NCBI GenBank assembly: GCA_002421805.1
Contig: DISM01000003.1
Location: forward strand, 1-64,000
DNA length: 64,000 nt
Direction of reading: 5' to 3'
Source: Candidatus Omnitrophica bacterium UBA6210
GTDB taxonomy: Bacteria; Omnitrophota; Gorgyraeia; Velamenicoccales; Velamenicoccaceae
Part shown: piece after piece, positions 1-9,161 of the stretch
How positions within the stretch are numbered: position 1 is the stretch's first letter
Layout: the number at the start of each line of letters is the position of its first letter
The notes under the pieces: model-generated
The model's input: the letters and a program-made list of their open reading frames with translations, nothing else
Database searches by the model: none
Told to the model about the DNA's origin: nothing
Program-made: the position numbers and the translations under genes

Positions 1-363
1 TATTGCGAGGTTAACATAAGATATATTATAGGAACTTAAGGATATGGGCAATCCACGGCAATTTTTATGGTTTTTAATGGAAAAAACGGCGAGATTTTGT
101 CTTTGGTCAGCTCCCTGATTTTCAAAGAAAAACCAAATAAGTGATGCGAGGATCATCAATCAACTAAAGAAAAAACAAAAGAGGATTGTGCCAGCCGATC
201 CGCCAGGATACCGGAAAAATCTTGATGCAGTCAGAGATCGGTTGGTCTGCAGGCTTTCAGACTCAAAAATAACCAATTTTCTCTTTTTATTGCCCCCTCA
301 AGATGTGGTCCCGAACCTCTGCCAACAGGCTTTTTTGTTCCACAAAAGAAACAAACAAGCGAC
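1..363. other. Intergenic stretch, no gene supported
   Basis: No convincing gene in either strand. The only open frame on the plus strand starts at a GTG and runs through the pilin terminator into the antisense of the pilin gene, so it is not supported. The sequence is AT-rich in its first 180 bases and may hold the promoter of a gene beyond the left edge. No tRNA fold or repeat was recognised. Confidence 0.6.
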
Positions 364-391
364 AAAAAAACGACCTTTTTTAAGGTCGTTT
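364..391 (-). terminator. Rho-independent terminator after the pilin-like gene
   Basis: A perfect 10-bp stem (368-377 with 382-391, arm AAACGACCTT on either strand) with a 4-base loop. On the minus strand it is followed by a run of T (364-367). It lies about 30 bases past the pilin stop codon. Confidence 0.85.
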
Positions 392-419
392 GGGCTGCTT
401 GTCTTAATGAATTTTTTGG

Positions 420-848
420 TTATTCGATAGGTGTCCCGGAAGAAGTATTGCCGACCCTGATAACGCCTGACTGATCCAGGAAAAACTCCCGGACGCCTGT
501 CGCATTGGGGGTCTGGGGCGAAGCAACAACAGAATAGGTGTTCGTCCCCCCTGTCCAGAAAAAGCTATAACCGGACTTGTTGCCGCTGGCAAGAACAACA
601 TCGATAAAAGGCGGTTCCGTACCGGTCATTTCACTCAAATTCCCCGGAAATCTGGATGGCATCTGGGCCATTCTGAAAGCCTCTGCCGCAGATGTCAGGG
701 TCTTTAAAGAAGCCACTGCAGACGCCTCATTGGCATTGATCCTGGCCCTGACAAGATTGGGGATAGCGATGGCGGCCACGGTAACAATAATGGCAACAAC
801 GATCAAAACCTCAACCAGTGTAAACCCTTTACGGCGGCATCTTCTCAT
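420..848 (-). CDS. Type IV pilin / type II secretion pseudopilin-like protein
   Basis: Small 142-residue protein with a classic class III (prepilin) signal: a short basic leader (MRRCRRKG) followed by FTLVEV, cleavage expected between Gly8 and Phe9, Glu at +5 of the mature protein, and a hydrophobic N-terminal helix to about residue 32 (VVAIIVTVAAIAIPNLV). The body is short and Ser/Thr/Gly-rich, as in minor pilins and GspG/H-like proteins. It would be processed by PilD-type peptidase and assembled at the inner membrane. It stands alone between two terminators, so its partner system lies elsewhere; pilT occurs at 47-48 kb. Whether it is a major pilin, minor pilin or pseudopilin cannot be decided from this sequence. 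Confidence 0.85.
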   Translation of the reverse strand: MRRCRRKGFTLVEVLIVVAIIVTVAAIAIPNLVRARINANEASAVASLKTLTSAAEAFRMAQMPSRFPGNLSEMTGTEPPFIDVVLASGNKSGYSFFWTGGTNTYSVVASPQTPNATGVREFFLDQSGVIRVGNTSSGTPIE

Positions 849-908
849 AGGTATGTATTATACGGAATCCTTCCCAAAAGGGCAAATGTTTTTCACATAT
901 TGTGTTAC

Positions 909-949
909 AAAAAAAGACCTCCGGAGAACTACGTCTCCGGAGGTCTTTT
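909..949 (-). terminator. Strong rho-independent terminator after the Arg/Asp/Glu-repeat gene
   Basis: A 16-bp perfect stem (912-927 with 934-949) and 6-base loop, with A-runs on the plus strand (909-915) that give a T-tract on the minus strand. It lies about 45 bases past the stop of the gene at 996-1994. Downstream of it lies the pilin start, so the two genes are separate transcription units. Confidence 0.85.
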
Positions 950-995
950 GCCGTACCAACCTCCCACGAAACAACCTGTTTCTTTAAGGCTAAAA

Positions 996-1994
996 TTACT
1001 TCAACAAACCCCTGTCTTTCTTCTTGTCGGCATTCGTTTTGCTGCCGTGTTTTTTACCCGAAACGTTTTCTTTCTTATCTTTCTTATCTTCACGAAGATC
1101 CCGCCTGTCTTCTTTCCGGTCAAGTTTATCTTCATGCCGGTCTCTTCTATCTTCGCGATGGTCAATCTTATCTTCACGACGGTCCCTCTTGTCTTCGCGA
1201 CGGTCCGCTATATCCTCTCGCCTGTCACGCCTATCCTCCATCTTGTCTCGCTTCCAGGCCTCCGTACCCACAGGCGCGTTATGCGCAGCATCCCAGGCAT
1301 CTTCCCGGCGATCGCGAATATCCTCACGGCGGTCGCGACGGTCTTCCTTGCGGTCTAAAACATCTTCTTTCTTATCCCGCCTGTCTTCCCGCCTGTCGCG
1401 ATAGTCCTCGCGCCTATCCTGGACATCTTCTCTCCTGTCTCTGCGATCCTCTCTCAAATCACGGGGACCCTCCCCCTCATGGAACTCTCTGGGGGGACGA
1501 TGCCTATAGCCCCCTTCCGGTTCATGTGGTCCAGGCGCCCCTTCCTCTGAAGAAACATCCCCTGTTGAAGATTGGTCTCCGGCAGGTCCTCTTCTATGAG
1601 GCCCATCTCCTCTTTCCTGGTGCGCTTTCTGGATATCCTCTTTCAAATCCTGGCGCGACGATTGTAAATTTTCAAAATCTTCCTGGCGCTGCTGGACATT
1701 TTCCTCATGCATGGCACGAAGCTGTTCACGAAGCTTGTTGGCCGCTTCCTGATCACCGGCCTGCATGGCCTGATGAATCTGATCCCGCAGATTTTTTTCT
1801 TCCTGCCTGGCAGTCTGGGCGTTCTGCTTGATCTGATCGTGCTGCCCTTTTAACTCCTGCTTATCAGAGCTGATTTCTTGCTTCAGGTTCGTACCGGAAT
1901 TGGAGGCTGCTTCATCCTCCTGTGCCATGGCCATGCCACCTGCCAAACACAAGACACCTGCGCTCATGCACAGCAAAATCAATTTCTTTCTCAT
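996..1994 (-). CDS. Exported Arg/Asp/Glu-rich repeat protein
   Basis: 332 residues with a Sec signal peptide (MRKKLILLCMSAGVLCLAGG, probable cut after AMA at about residue 24). Residues 30-130 are Gln/Lys/Glu-rich and predicted coiled coil. From about residue 175 to the end the protein is built of a 7-residue unit close to R-D-R-R-E-D-x repeated more than 20 times, interrupted once near residue 235 by a short non-repetitive segment (AWDAAHNAPVGTEAWK). The matching 21-bp DNA repeats explain the long antisense open frames over this gene. Charge-zipper helices of this kind occur in secreted proteins of several environmental bacteria, but no function is established. A periplasmic or surface role is inferred from the signal peptide alone. 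Confidence 0.75.
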   Translation of the reverse strand: MRKKLILLCMSAGVLCLAGGMAMAQEDEAASNSGTNLKQEISSDKQELKGQHDQIKQNAQTARQEEKNLRDQIHQAMQAGDQEAANKLREQLRAMHEENVQQRQEDFENLQSSRQDLKEDIQKAHQERGDGPHRRGPAGDQSSTGDVSSEEGAPGPHEPEGGYRHRPPREFHEGEGPRDLREDRRDRREDVQDRREDYRDRREDRRDKKEDVLDRKEDRRDRREDIRDRREDAWDAAHNAPVGTEAWKRDKMEDRRDRREDIADRREDKRDRREDKIDHREDRRDRHEDKLDRKEDRRDLREDKKDKKENVSGKKHGSKTNADKKKDRGLLK

Positions 1995-2205
1995 ACCCCC
2001 TCCTTTTTCGCCCTTAAAGCCAAGAGATCCTTGTGTCTGTTTAGACGAACGTCTTGCAAAAAGGTTTACCTCTCACAAAAAGCGGAAGTTGAATAAGGAG
2101 CAAAACGCACAAAAACAGTTTACTCAATAAAGAAACTTTTGTAAAAGGAATTTTGCTTATTCGGAGGATGCAGTGGAATATTAACAATCCCCCATGGGGA
2201 GGGCT

Positions 2206-2508
2206 TTAACTAAGGTCTTCTAAAGGGAAAACGAAAGCCTTGACGCCTTCTTTTCCAATCTGCTTCCGCAGCTCTTTGACACATGCAAGGAGACGCACGC
2301 ATTCCTTGTCCTCGCAGGCCACGTAAAGAATGTTATTTTTCCCGGGCCAAATATCATTTCCCAAATGGATCCCTGAGGTCTCTCCGCTGCCGAAAACACC
2401 CATGATTTTTGTATAATTGTTCATAGAACAAGAACGCAGGGCTTCCATCACCTCAACATCAATGGCTTCGTTATAACTGATCATGACCATCTTCATCCCG
2501 TTAGACAT
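2206..2508 (-). CDS. Small PII-like transporter-associated protein (PG0541-like)
   Basis: 100 residues, last gene of the MarR-RND operon, about 100 bp after the pump gene. The start MSNGMKMVMISYNEA followed by a beta-alpha-beta-like pattern and the segment TKIMGVFGSGETSGIHLG resemble the small PII-like proteins (the family named after PG0541) that often sit beside RND pumps. Those proteins are thought to sense a small ligand and act on the transporter. Family assignment is by motif resemblance and context, so it is moderate. No membrane segment or signal peptide is seen, so a cytoplasmic location is expected. Confidence 0.55.
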   Translation of the reverse strand: MSNGMKMVMISYNEAIDVEVMEALRSCSMNNYTKIMGVFGSGETSGIHLGNDIWPGKNNILYVACEDKECVRLLACVKELRKQIGKEGVKAFVFPLEDLS

Positions 2509-2607
2509 ATCTCCACCACCTTTTCTCTGTTCGCCGAAACTTCTATTTTTGGCACTTCTATGGTCCAGTCTTCATATCATCCCATCAAAAACTTTGTCTA
2601 ACGGGAT

Positions 2608-5600
2608 TCATGGCTTCGCCCCTCCATTCTTTTTGAGCCGATTTTCAAAAACGGCATACAGCGTAGGGACAAAAAGCATCGTGATGAACGTAGATACCAG
2701 GAGCCCCCCGACCATGGTCACGCCTAAAGGCTGCCAGGTTTCCGAACCTTCGCCTCTCGAAAGTGCCAACGGCAGGAGACCGACCAAGGTTGTGATCGTC
2801 GTCATTAAAACAGGCCGTAGCCTCAGCCTGCCGCCTTGAGTGATGGCCTCTTCCATCGACGATCCCCGAGCGCGCAGGATATTGATATAACTGATCAAAA
2901 CGATGGCATTGTTGACGACGATGCCCATCAACATAACAATCCCCAGGAAACTGATAACGTTCAACGTACTGTGCGTCGCCAAAAGCCCGAGAATAACGCC
3001 GGTAAACGTAAAAGGCACTGCGAACATGATGATAAAAGGATCCAGCAGGGACTCGAACTGCGCCGCCATAACCATATAGACAAGAATGATGCCCAAAACA
3101 AGCAAAAGGGCCAAATCCCTAAAGGCCTTGGTCTGCTCTTCCGCCTCCCCGCCGAAATTGATATAAATATCGGCCGGCAGCACGATCTTGCGTATTTCTT
3201 TCTTGATGTCTTCGATCACTTTTCCGGAAGACCTTTTGAAAGTGTTGCAGGAAACGCGCACCACCCTTTCACGGTTTTGGCGCTCGATCTCTACCGGGCC
3301 TACGGCCTCTGAAATAGTCGCGATATTGGCCAGTCTTATCTGCTTGCCGGAATAAAGCGACGTGATGGACAAGTTCTCGACATCTTCGATTTTTGTACGA
3401 TTCGACTCCTCCAGCCTGACATAAATATCATATGTTTCGCCCTTTTCGCGGTATTTTGTCGCCACCGCACCTTCGATATACGTCTTAATACTTTCAGAAA
3501 CTGTGTCCATGTCCAGCCCCAGCGCGCCTATCTTTTCCCTGTCGACCTTAATGACCAATTCAGGCCGTTTCAGTTCGCGCGAGATAGACACATCGACAGC
3601 ACCGGGGACCTTTTCCATAATATCCTTGAGTTGATTGGCAACGGTGTCCGTCTCTTCAAAAGAATGCCCCACGATCTCAACCTGAATGCTCTTGCCTCCC
3701 GTCCCCGTGATCATCTGCCCCAAGGGATTGCCTGTTGTGATATCAACTTTCAGGACGCCGGGGATCTTGGCGATCTGCTTTCTTACGACTTGACCGACCT
3801 CTCTAACGGAACGCTTTCGTTGTGTCTTGGAAACAAGTTTGGCGCCAGCCGCAATAACGTGGCTCCCTGAAGACTGCCCCGATGTCCTGCCCATACCGGC
3901 CATCTGCCCGGATCTGACGAACAAAAACCGTCTCTCTGGGACCTCGTTTACAAAAATTTCCTCGATTCTTTTTGCTACCTTATCCGATTCTTCCACCCGG
4001 GTCCCTATCGGAAGTTCGACCGTCACTCTTACGTCTCCGGAATCCTCTTCAGGTATAAACTCATTGCCGACAAACGGCGCCAGAAGAAGACTGCATGCAA
4101 AAACAATGGAAAAACCGACCAAGGTAAATTTCCTATGCCTCAAACACCGCCCGAGGGTCGAAGCATAAAAATTTTCCCAGGAAGTGAAGATTCTTTCAGA
4201 AAAATCATAAAACTTTGCAAACACGCCTCGAGCCGACTGCGTCCTCTGCGATACAGAATCTATCCTCAGCCACTTCGCGCAAAGCATCGGGCTGAATGTG
4301 ACGGCCGTAAAAAGAGAGGCCAAAAGGGTCACGATAACAATGATCGCCAACTCGCCGAACATGATGCCGACAACGCCAGAAATAAACAACATAGGCAAAA
4401 AGACCACGACGGTTGTCATCGTCGAGGCGGCTATCGCCAAAAACATCTCGTTCGTTCCAAAGATGGCCGCCTCTTGCGGCCTGTTCCCCTTTTCCAGGCG
4501 TCGATGGATATTATCAACGACAACAATGGCATTATCCACGACCATGCCGCTGGCGATGGCCACGGAAGAAAGGCTGATCGTATTGATGGTCTTGCCGCTT
4601 AAAAACAGGTAGATAAACGTGATCAAAAGCGAAAAAGGGATCGTCAGGGCGATGATCATGCTGGGGCCGGATTGCCGCAGGAAAAACCATACCACGAAAA
4701 TAACCAAAACGACCGCCACCCAGACAGAAGATGTCAAGGTATTGACTGAATTGATGATATCTTCGGAGGTATCAAAGATAATCTGCATATGGACATCGGA
4801 AGGCAATGTCTTCTGGAGCTCCGCTACTTTCTTCTTGACGCGTTCAGCCACCTCGACCGTATTCGTGCCCGTCTGCTTCTGCACTTGCATCAGAAGCCCC
4901 GGGTTCCTGTTGATACGCACGATCATGGTGACTTCCTTAAAACCGTCCTCAACACGGGCGACGTCTTTGAGATAAACGATCTTGCCGCCGCTTTTGCCCA
5001 AAAGGACGGAATTGATCTCATCAGGAGTCGCAAATTCTCCGGGAAGACGCAGGAGATAATCCGTCAAACCCATCTTGATATTCCCGACAGGCTGGGTAAC
5101 ATTCTCCTTCTCCAGCGCATTTTTTATGTCCAGGATGGAAAGTCCATATCCTTCCAGCCTCTCCCTGTCGATCCACACGTTGATCTGCCGCTGGAGGCCG
5201 CCGAAAAGATTGACTGTTCCGACGCCCGGCAGCTGCCTCAAGGCATCTCCCACTGAATTATCGATAAGGTCGTAAAGCTCCGGATAGGTCTGCTTGGCCG
5301 TGATGCCGAAAAAAACGATAGGAATATTGGCCGTATTGAATTTATACAGAAATGGATTATCCATCTCATCGGGGATATCCGGCAAAAGGCGTTTGGCCTG
5401 TTCGATGCGATCGCGTATGTCATTAGAGGCTTCGTCCAGGTTTGTCCCCCATTTGAACTTCAATGAAATTACGGAAGCCCCTTCCATAGAGCGTGATGTG
5501 ATCTTTTCCAATCCGGGCGTCGTGGCCAGCTGGTTTTCCAGGGGCTCCGTCACTTTGATCTCGACATCCTGCGGATTGGCTCCTGGATAAGCGGCGATAA

Positions 5601-5739
5601 CGGAGATGATCGGCGGCTCGATCTCCGGCATAATATCAATACCGATCCTCGTCAGGCTGTAAAAAGCCAGAATAAGGATGGCGCTGAATATCATCAAATT
5701 GCTGACGGGTTTTCTGACCCCGAATTCAGGCAGACTCAT
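2608..5739 (-). CDS. RND efflux pump inner-membrane transporter (AcrB/SwrC-like)
   Basis: 1043 residues, the normal length for hydrophobe/amphiphile RND pumps. The N-terminus (SLPEFGVRKPVSNLMIFSA) leads into TM1. Two large periplasmic loops each follow TM1 and TM7, giving 12 predicted membrane segments. The TM4 motif reads GMVVDNAIVVVDN and the TM10 motif MGIVVNNAIVLISY, so the E. coli AcrB pair Asp407-Asp408 is Asp-Asn here and Lys940 is Asn. This is the pattern of the SwrC/YerP-like branch. It should work with the adaptor and TolC-like channel encoded just upstream, whose frame overlaps this one by 4 bp, to drive proton-coupled export. The substrate is unknown. Confidence 0.93.
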   Translation of the reverse strand: MSLPEFGVRKPVSNLMIFSAILILAFYSLTRIGIDIMPEIEPPIISVIAAYPGANPQDVEIKVTEPLENQLATTPGLEKITSRSMEGASVISLKFKWGTNLDEASNDIRDRIEQAKRLLPDIPDEMDNPFLYKFNTANIPIVFFGITAKQTYPELYDLIDNSVGDALRQLPGVGTVNLFGGLQRQINVWIDRERLEGYGLSILDIKNALEKENVTQPVGNIKMGLTDYLLRLPGEFATPDEINSVLLGKSGGKIVYLKDVARVEDGFKEVTMIVRINRNPGLLMQVQKQTGTNTVEVAERVKKKVAELQKTLPSDVHMQIIFDTSEDIINSVNTLTSSVWVAVVLVIFVVWFFLRQSGPSMIIALTIPFSLLITFIYLFLSGKTINTISLSSVAIASGMVVDNAIVVVDNIHRRLEKGNRPQEAAIFGTNEMFLAIAASTMTTVVVFLPMLFISGVVGIMFGELAIIVIVTLLASLFTAVTFSPMLCAKWLRIDSVSQRTQSARGVFAKFYDFSERIFTSWENFYASTLGRCLRHRKFTLVGFSIVFACSLLLAPFVGNEFIPEEDSGDVRVTVELPIGTRVEESDKVAKRIEEIFVNEVPERRFLFVRSGQMAGMGRTSGQSSGSHVIAAGAKLVSKTQRKRSVREVGQVVRKQIAKIPGVLKVDITTGNPLGQMITGTGGKSIQVEIVGHSFEETDTVANQLKDIMEKVPGAVDVSISRELKRPELVIKVDREKIGALGLDMDTVSESIKTYIEGAVATKYREKGETYDIYVRLEESNRTKIEDVENLSITSLYSGKQIRLANIATISEAVGPVEIERQNRERVVRVSCNTFKRSSGKVIEDIKKEIRKIVLPADIYINFGGEAEEQTKAFRDLALLLVLGIILVYMVMAAQFESLLDPFIIMFAVPFTFTGVILGLLATHSTLNVISFLGIVMLMGIVVNNAIVLISYINILRARGSSMEEAITQGGRLRLRPVLMTTITTLVGLLPLALSRGEGSETWQPLGVTMVGGLLVSTFITMLFVPTLYAVFENRLKKNGGAKP

Positions 5740-6629
5740 TTCAACTCCTCGGTTTCGACCGAAGCCCCGTCATGCAGCCTCTGCTGTCCCATAACCACCA
5801 CAACATCGCCGCTCTTGACGCCTTCCGTGATCTCCACCAACTCCCCATAGCGGATGCCCGTCTTGATAGGTCTCATCGAAGCCTTATGGTCTTCAACGGC
5901 GTAAACATAAAGGTTGTCCCCCTTCCCCATCAGGGCTTCCTTCAAAACAACGGGAACATTCTTGTGCTCTCCGACCACAAGCCTCACCTCGGCAAACATC
6001 CCGGATTTTAACAATTCATCCTTATTATCGATCGTGATTTCAATAGGAGCGCTACGGGTTTCCAAGTCAACTACCGGGCTGATCAGCGTCACTTTGCCGA
6101 TGAAGACCTTGTCCGGATAAGCATCTACCGCGATCTTTGCCTCCTGCCCCAGGGCGACGAAAGGCAGATATTTCTCAGGGATGTCCAGGTCGATCTCCAT
6201 CCTTTCCATATTAACAACAAAAGCTATCTGCGTTGTCGGCTCGACATTGGCACCGAGATCGACATTGATCCTGCCGACGACCCCTGTCAAGGGACTCTCG
6301 ACAGGCGCCTTTTCAAACGTGAAACCGACCTCATCTCTGTCGATATAAACGATCACATCCCCCTTCTTGACGGGGCTTCCTTCGTCCTTGACCTTCTCAA
6401 TGACCTTTCCGCTGACTTTGGGGTAGACGCCGGCCTCATCCTTCGCCTTGATATTGCCCACATAATCAAGGGTCTTTTCCAGGTCTTTTGCCTCAATCGT
6501 CATCACCTTGACAGGGATGGCCTCTTTTTCTTTGTCGGCCTCCTGGTTCCCTGATCCGCAGCCGGCCATAACAGACAGGGACGCCGTCACACATAAAAAT
6601 AAAATTCCCCGGATGTCGCGCATCGTCAT
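5736..6629 (-). CDS. RND efflux periplasmic adaptor (membrane fusion) lipoprotein
   Basis: 297 residues. The signal peptide ends in a lipobox-like VMAGC (Cys about residue 24), so it is probably lipid-anchored. A barrel-sandwich (lipoyl-like) half at GNIKAKDEAGVYPKVSGKV and its partner half (VESPLTGVVGRINVDLGANV) flank a very short hairpin, followed by the beta-barrel (LDIPEKYLPFVALGQEA) and a membrane-proximal domain. It is shorter than AcrA (about 397) because the coiled-coil hairpin is nearly absent, so contact with the channel may rely on other parts. It lies between the TolC-like and pump genes with 4-bp overlaps at both ends, which fits a tripartite pump. Confidence 0.9.
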   Translation of the reverse strand: MTMRDIRGILFLCVTASLSVMAGCGSGNQEADKEKEAIPVKVMTIEAKDLEKTLDYVGNIKAKDEAGVYPKVSGKVIEKVKDEGSPVKKGDVIVYIDRDEVGFTFEKAPVESPLTGVVGRINVDLGANVEPTTQIAFVVNMERMEIDLDIPEKYLPFVALGQEAKIAVDAYPDKVFIGKVTLISPVVDLETRSAPIEITIDNKDELLKSGMFAEVRLVVGEHKNVPVVLKEALMGKGDNLYVYAVEDHKASMRPIKTGIRYGELVEITEGVKSGDVVVVMGQQRLHDGASVETEELK

Positions 6630-8197
6630 GCTCCTTGTGCTCCTTCCAACTTCACATTATTGTTCGTCAGGGTTAAGCCTTCGCTCCTGTCCAGATCGAT
6701 CAAGGCGATGTTATAATCGATCAGGCTTTTGATATAATCAAGGTCCGCCCGGGCATATTTATCCTGATAATCAAGCATATCGTGTGTCGAGATCTGGCCC
6801 GCGGCATATCTCTCCCTCTGCGCCTCATAGTTCTTCCACTGCGACTCCTTTGCCAATTGGGACGCCTCCACCTGTTGTATGGCCAGATCAACGCCCCTCA
6901 CCTTGTCTCTGACATCCAAAATGATGCTTTGTTCCAGCCGTTTAAGCTCCATCAACCCCTGTGCTTTCTCCAGAATGGACTTATTGTAATCGGCCCGCTC
7001 TCCACCTCCCCAGGGAAGGCTCAAGGAAACCCCCACGCTCCAATCCTTATAATCCGAGCTGATATTCGAAAGGCTGTCGGAGTAATCCGTCCCCAGCCCG
7101 TTCAATCCGAAACTGCCGATCAGGTCAACGGTAGGATACAGCGCATTCTTCGTCACTTTGATCCGGATGTCCTTATTTTTTAACTCGATCTTCTTGGCGT
7201 CATAATCGGGCCTGTTTTTAAAAGCCGCGACGAGGCTGTCGACAAGGTCGGCTTCCTGGTTGTCGAAAAGCGGTTCGTCCGTCAACGCAATGGCTGCATT
7301 CCACATCCTGGGATCATCTACGATGTTCGTGATGAACTTCAATTCGTCCTCGGCCCTTCTTAGTTCCGTTTCAGCCAGGATCAAGGACCTTCGTCTCGTC
7401 AGAACGGCCGTCTCTGTCTCAAGGAGATCCACGGAACTTACGAGGCCTTTTTCATACCTGAGCTTGTTGATCTTCAACAGGTCCAGCGCCATTTGCACGA
7501 AATTATCCGCGATATTATAGGCTTCCCGGTAATAGAAATAATTATAGTAAGCCGTTTTCGTCTTCGCAATGATATCCATAGCAGTGTTTTTCAGGTTCTG
7601 CTCCGAAACCTGCTCATTATTGGAGGCGATCGAAATATCCGCCTTGTTGACCGCGATACCAAACCCCCTGAGCAAAGGCTGGGTGATCGTCACTTTCGGC
7701 TCAGCCGTGTATGAAGGATTCATTGTCTGAAACGACGAATTACTGGAATCCCGGCTATTCAAAAAATCAAGGCTGTACTCCGTGCCTGTGATCAATTTAC
7801 CTGAGATATTAAGGTCTGCATTCAGCTCCCTGGAGGAAGAGACCCCGGCGCCCAACAGCGTGCTCGCCGCCTGCTCTGTGGTATCCGTCAACATATAATC
7901 AAGATTCAGGGTCGGCTCGAACTCCGCCCAGGCGATACGGACATCATCGGCCCTGATCTTCGGGTTAACGCCGGCGATCTTGATCTCGGAATTGTTTTTC
8001 AAGGCCAGGACGATGCAGTCATAAATGCTCAGCGTCAACGTCCTTTTCTGCTTGGCCGTCTTGATGAACTCTTCCTTGTCCGGGACTGCAGGCTTCTCTT
8101 GCTGCGCTTTCTCTGCAGCCAGGCAAGACGCGGCTCCCCAGAAGAAGAAAAACAAAAAGAGAACAGCGGACGGTTTAAGGCTTCTCATAAATGACAT
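6626..8197 (-). CDS. TolC-family outer-membrane efflux channel
   Basis: 523 residues. The signal peptide (AVLFLFFFFWGAASCLAAEK) is followed by two outer-membrane efflux repeats, about residues 60-270 and 290-510, rich in long amphipathic helices (YNIADNFVQMALDLLKINKL and EKAQGLMELKRLEQSIILDV). It should form the trimeric outer-membrane and periplasmic channel for the pump encoded downstream. Its start lies inside the 3' end of marR (23-bp overlap), so translation is probably coupled to the regulator gene. Confidence 0.9.
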   Translation of the reverse strand: MSFMRSLKPSAVLFLFFFFWGAASCLAAEKAQQEKPAVPDKEEFIKTAKQKRTLTLSIYDCIVLALKNNSEIKIAGVNPKIRADDVRIAWAEFEPTLNLDYMLTDTTEQAASTLLGAGVSSSRELNADLNISGKLITGTEYSLDFLNSRDSSNSSFQTMNPSYTAEPKVTITQPLLRGFGIAVNKADISIASNNEQVSEQNLKNTAMDIIAKTKTAYYNYFYYREAYNIADNFVQMALDLLKINKLRYEKGLVSSVDLLETETAVLTRRRSLILAETELRRAEDELKFITNIVDDPRMWNAAIALTDEPLFDNQEADLVDSLVAAFKNRPDYDAKKIELKNKDIRIKVTKNALYPTVDLIGSFGLNGLGTDYSDSLSNISSDYKDWSVGVSLSLPWGGGERADYNKSILEKAQGLMELKRLEQSIILDVRDKVRGVDLAIQQVEASQLAKESQWKNYEAQRERYAAGQISTHDMLDYQDKYARADLDYIKSLIDYNIALIDLDRSEGLTLTNNNVKLEGAQGA

Positions 8198-8621
8198 CGC
8201 GGACCTTCCTTAAGATCTTCAAATAGGTCTGCCGCTCCCCTTCGCTGATCTTTCCAAAAATATGATGGATCATCTTTTCCCTCTTGCGGCTGACCCGTAA
8301 AAAAATCCTGAGGCCTTTGGGCGTCAAATGGATGCGGATCACTCGTCGGTCGTTCTTGTCATATGCCCTGGCCAATATCTTCAACCCGTGCAGCCTGTCG
8401 ATCAATCCCGTTGTCGCAGGCAGCGTGATCCCCATATCCAGCGCGATCTCCGTCATCTTCATGGCGCCCTTGTGTCTCAGCAAACCCATCACAAGATACT
8501 GGGACATCGTGATATCACCGCGGGATACCTCGTCGGCATGGCTCCTTAATATCCCTTTCGTGATCGACGGGATCAACTGACTCAGTTGCCGGGTAAATTC
8601 CCTTAAACTTTCTTGGGTCAT
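8175..8621 (-). CDS. MarR-family transcriptional regulator
   Basis: 148 residues with the winged-helix of the MarR family: recognition region at MTEIALDMGITLPATTGLIDRL and wing YDKNDRRVIRIHLTPKGLRI (DxR motif present). It is the first gene of the efflux operon, and its own promoter is covered by palindromes (8635-8673). The usual arrangement would be a ligand-released repressor controlling itself and the pump; this is inferred from the family and the operator layout. Confidence 0.92.
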   Translation of the reverse strand: MTQESLREFTRQLSQLIPSITKGILRSHADEVSRGDITMSQYLVMGLLRHKGAMKMTEIALDMGITLPATTGLIDRLHGLKILARAYDKNDRRVIRIHLTPKGLRIFLRVSRKREKMIHHIFGKISEGERQTYLKILRKVRDVIYEKP

Positions 8622-8634
8622 ATTTAACCTCGCT

Positions 8635-8696
8635 AATAGTTAATATACTTAACTATTACTATACTTAAGTATATACCAGGACCTAAAAACTGTCAA
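8635..8696 (-). promoter_or_regulatory. Promoter and probable MarR operators of the efflux operon
   Basis: On the minus strand TTGACA (8691-8696), a 17-bp spacer and TATACT (8668-8673) make a near-consensus sigma70 promoter. A 14-bp palindrome TATACTTAAGTATA (8660-8673) covers the -10 box. A second inverted repeat, AATAGTTAA at 8635-8643 with TTAACTATT at 8649-8657, lies between it and the start codon. The two sites share ATACTTAA, 16 bp apart. This layout predicts autorepression by the MarR protein encoded directly downstream. Confidence 0.8.
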
Positions 8697-8711
8697 GAAA
8701 ATTTGGAGAGT

Positions 8712-9161
8712 TTACGGAAGGCTGTAGTACTTCTGGAGGGCGGACTTCAGGTCGTTGTCTCCTGCCAGAAAGACCTTGATGCGTTCGACCCCCAGGTAAC
8801 TTCGGATCTCATCGATCACCTGGGAATTCAGAGGGTCTGCCATGGCAACATACATCGTCCCGTCGGCCTCTTTGACCGGCAGGCATCGGCAGGAAACCGC
8901 CAGGCGGCCGGGCAGACGATTGACGACGAAAGGGTCGATGGCAAACTCTTTCAAACTCAAGTAAGGGACCCCTATCTGGAGAGACAGAATGGAAAAGATT
9001 TTTTCTTCGCTGGCCAACCCCAGCCGGACAAGAGTTGTGCAGAGGAAATCTCGGCCCTTCTTTTGTTCGTCCAGACCCCTTTGCAGGTCCCCACCCGTGA
9101 TCACACCGTCCTTGACCAGCAATTCGCCGATATAACGGTCGTTATTTTGGATCGCGCTCAC
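8712..9161 (-). CDS. Stand-alone MshEN / GspE-N-type domain protein
   Basis: 149 residues, matching only the N-terminal domain of type II secretion/type IV pilus assembly ATPases (GspE, PilB, MshE), with no ATPase part. Visible are the first helical half (GELLVKDGVITGGDLQRGL), the second (LVRLGLASEEKIFSIL), then the conserved segment VPYLSLKEFAIDP and the alpha/beta part (LPVKEADGTMYVAMADPLN). In several family members this domain binds cyclic di-GMP. Here the first RLG-type position reads RYIG, so binding is uncertain. It overlaps the HD-GYP gene by 4 bp, which supports a common role in c-di-GMP signalling. Confidence 0.8.
   Translation of the reverse strand: MSAIQNNDRYIGELLVKDGVITGGDLQRGLDEQKKGRDFLCTTLVRLGLASEEKIFSILSLQIGVPYLSLKEFAIDPFVVNRLPGRLAVSCRCLPVKEADGTMYVAMADPLNSQVIDEIRSYLGVERIKVFLAGDNDLKSALQKYYSLP

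Noticed and set aside
188..430. Plus-strand 80-codon frame near the left edge
   Set aside because: GTG start without ribosome-binding site; it reads through the pilin terminator hairpin and shows no recognisable motif.
902..1831. Long plus-strand open frames opposite the Arg/Asp/Glu-repeat gene
   Set aside because: They exist because the 21-bp repeats have no stop codons in several frames. The minus-strand protein has a signal peptide and terminator; the plus-strand products have low-complexity, codon-shadow composition.
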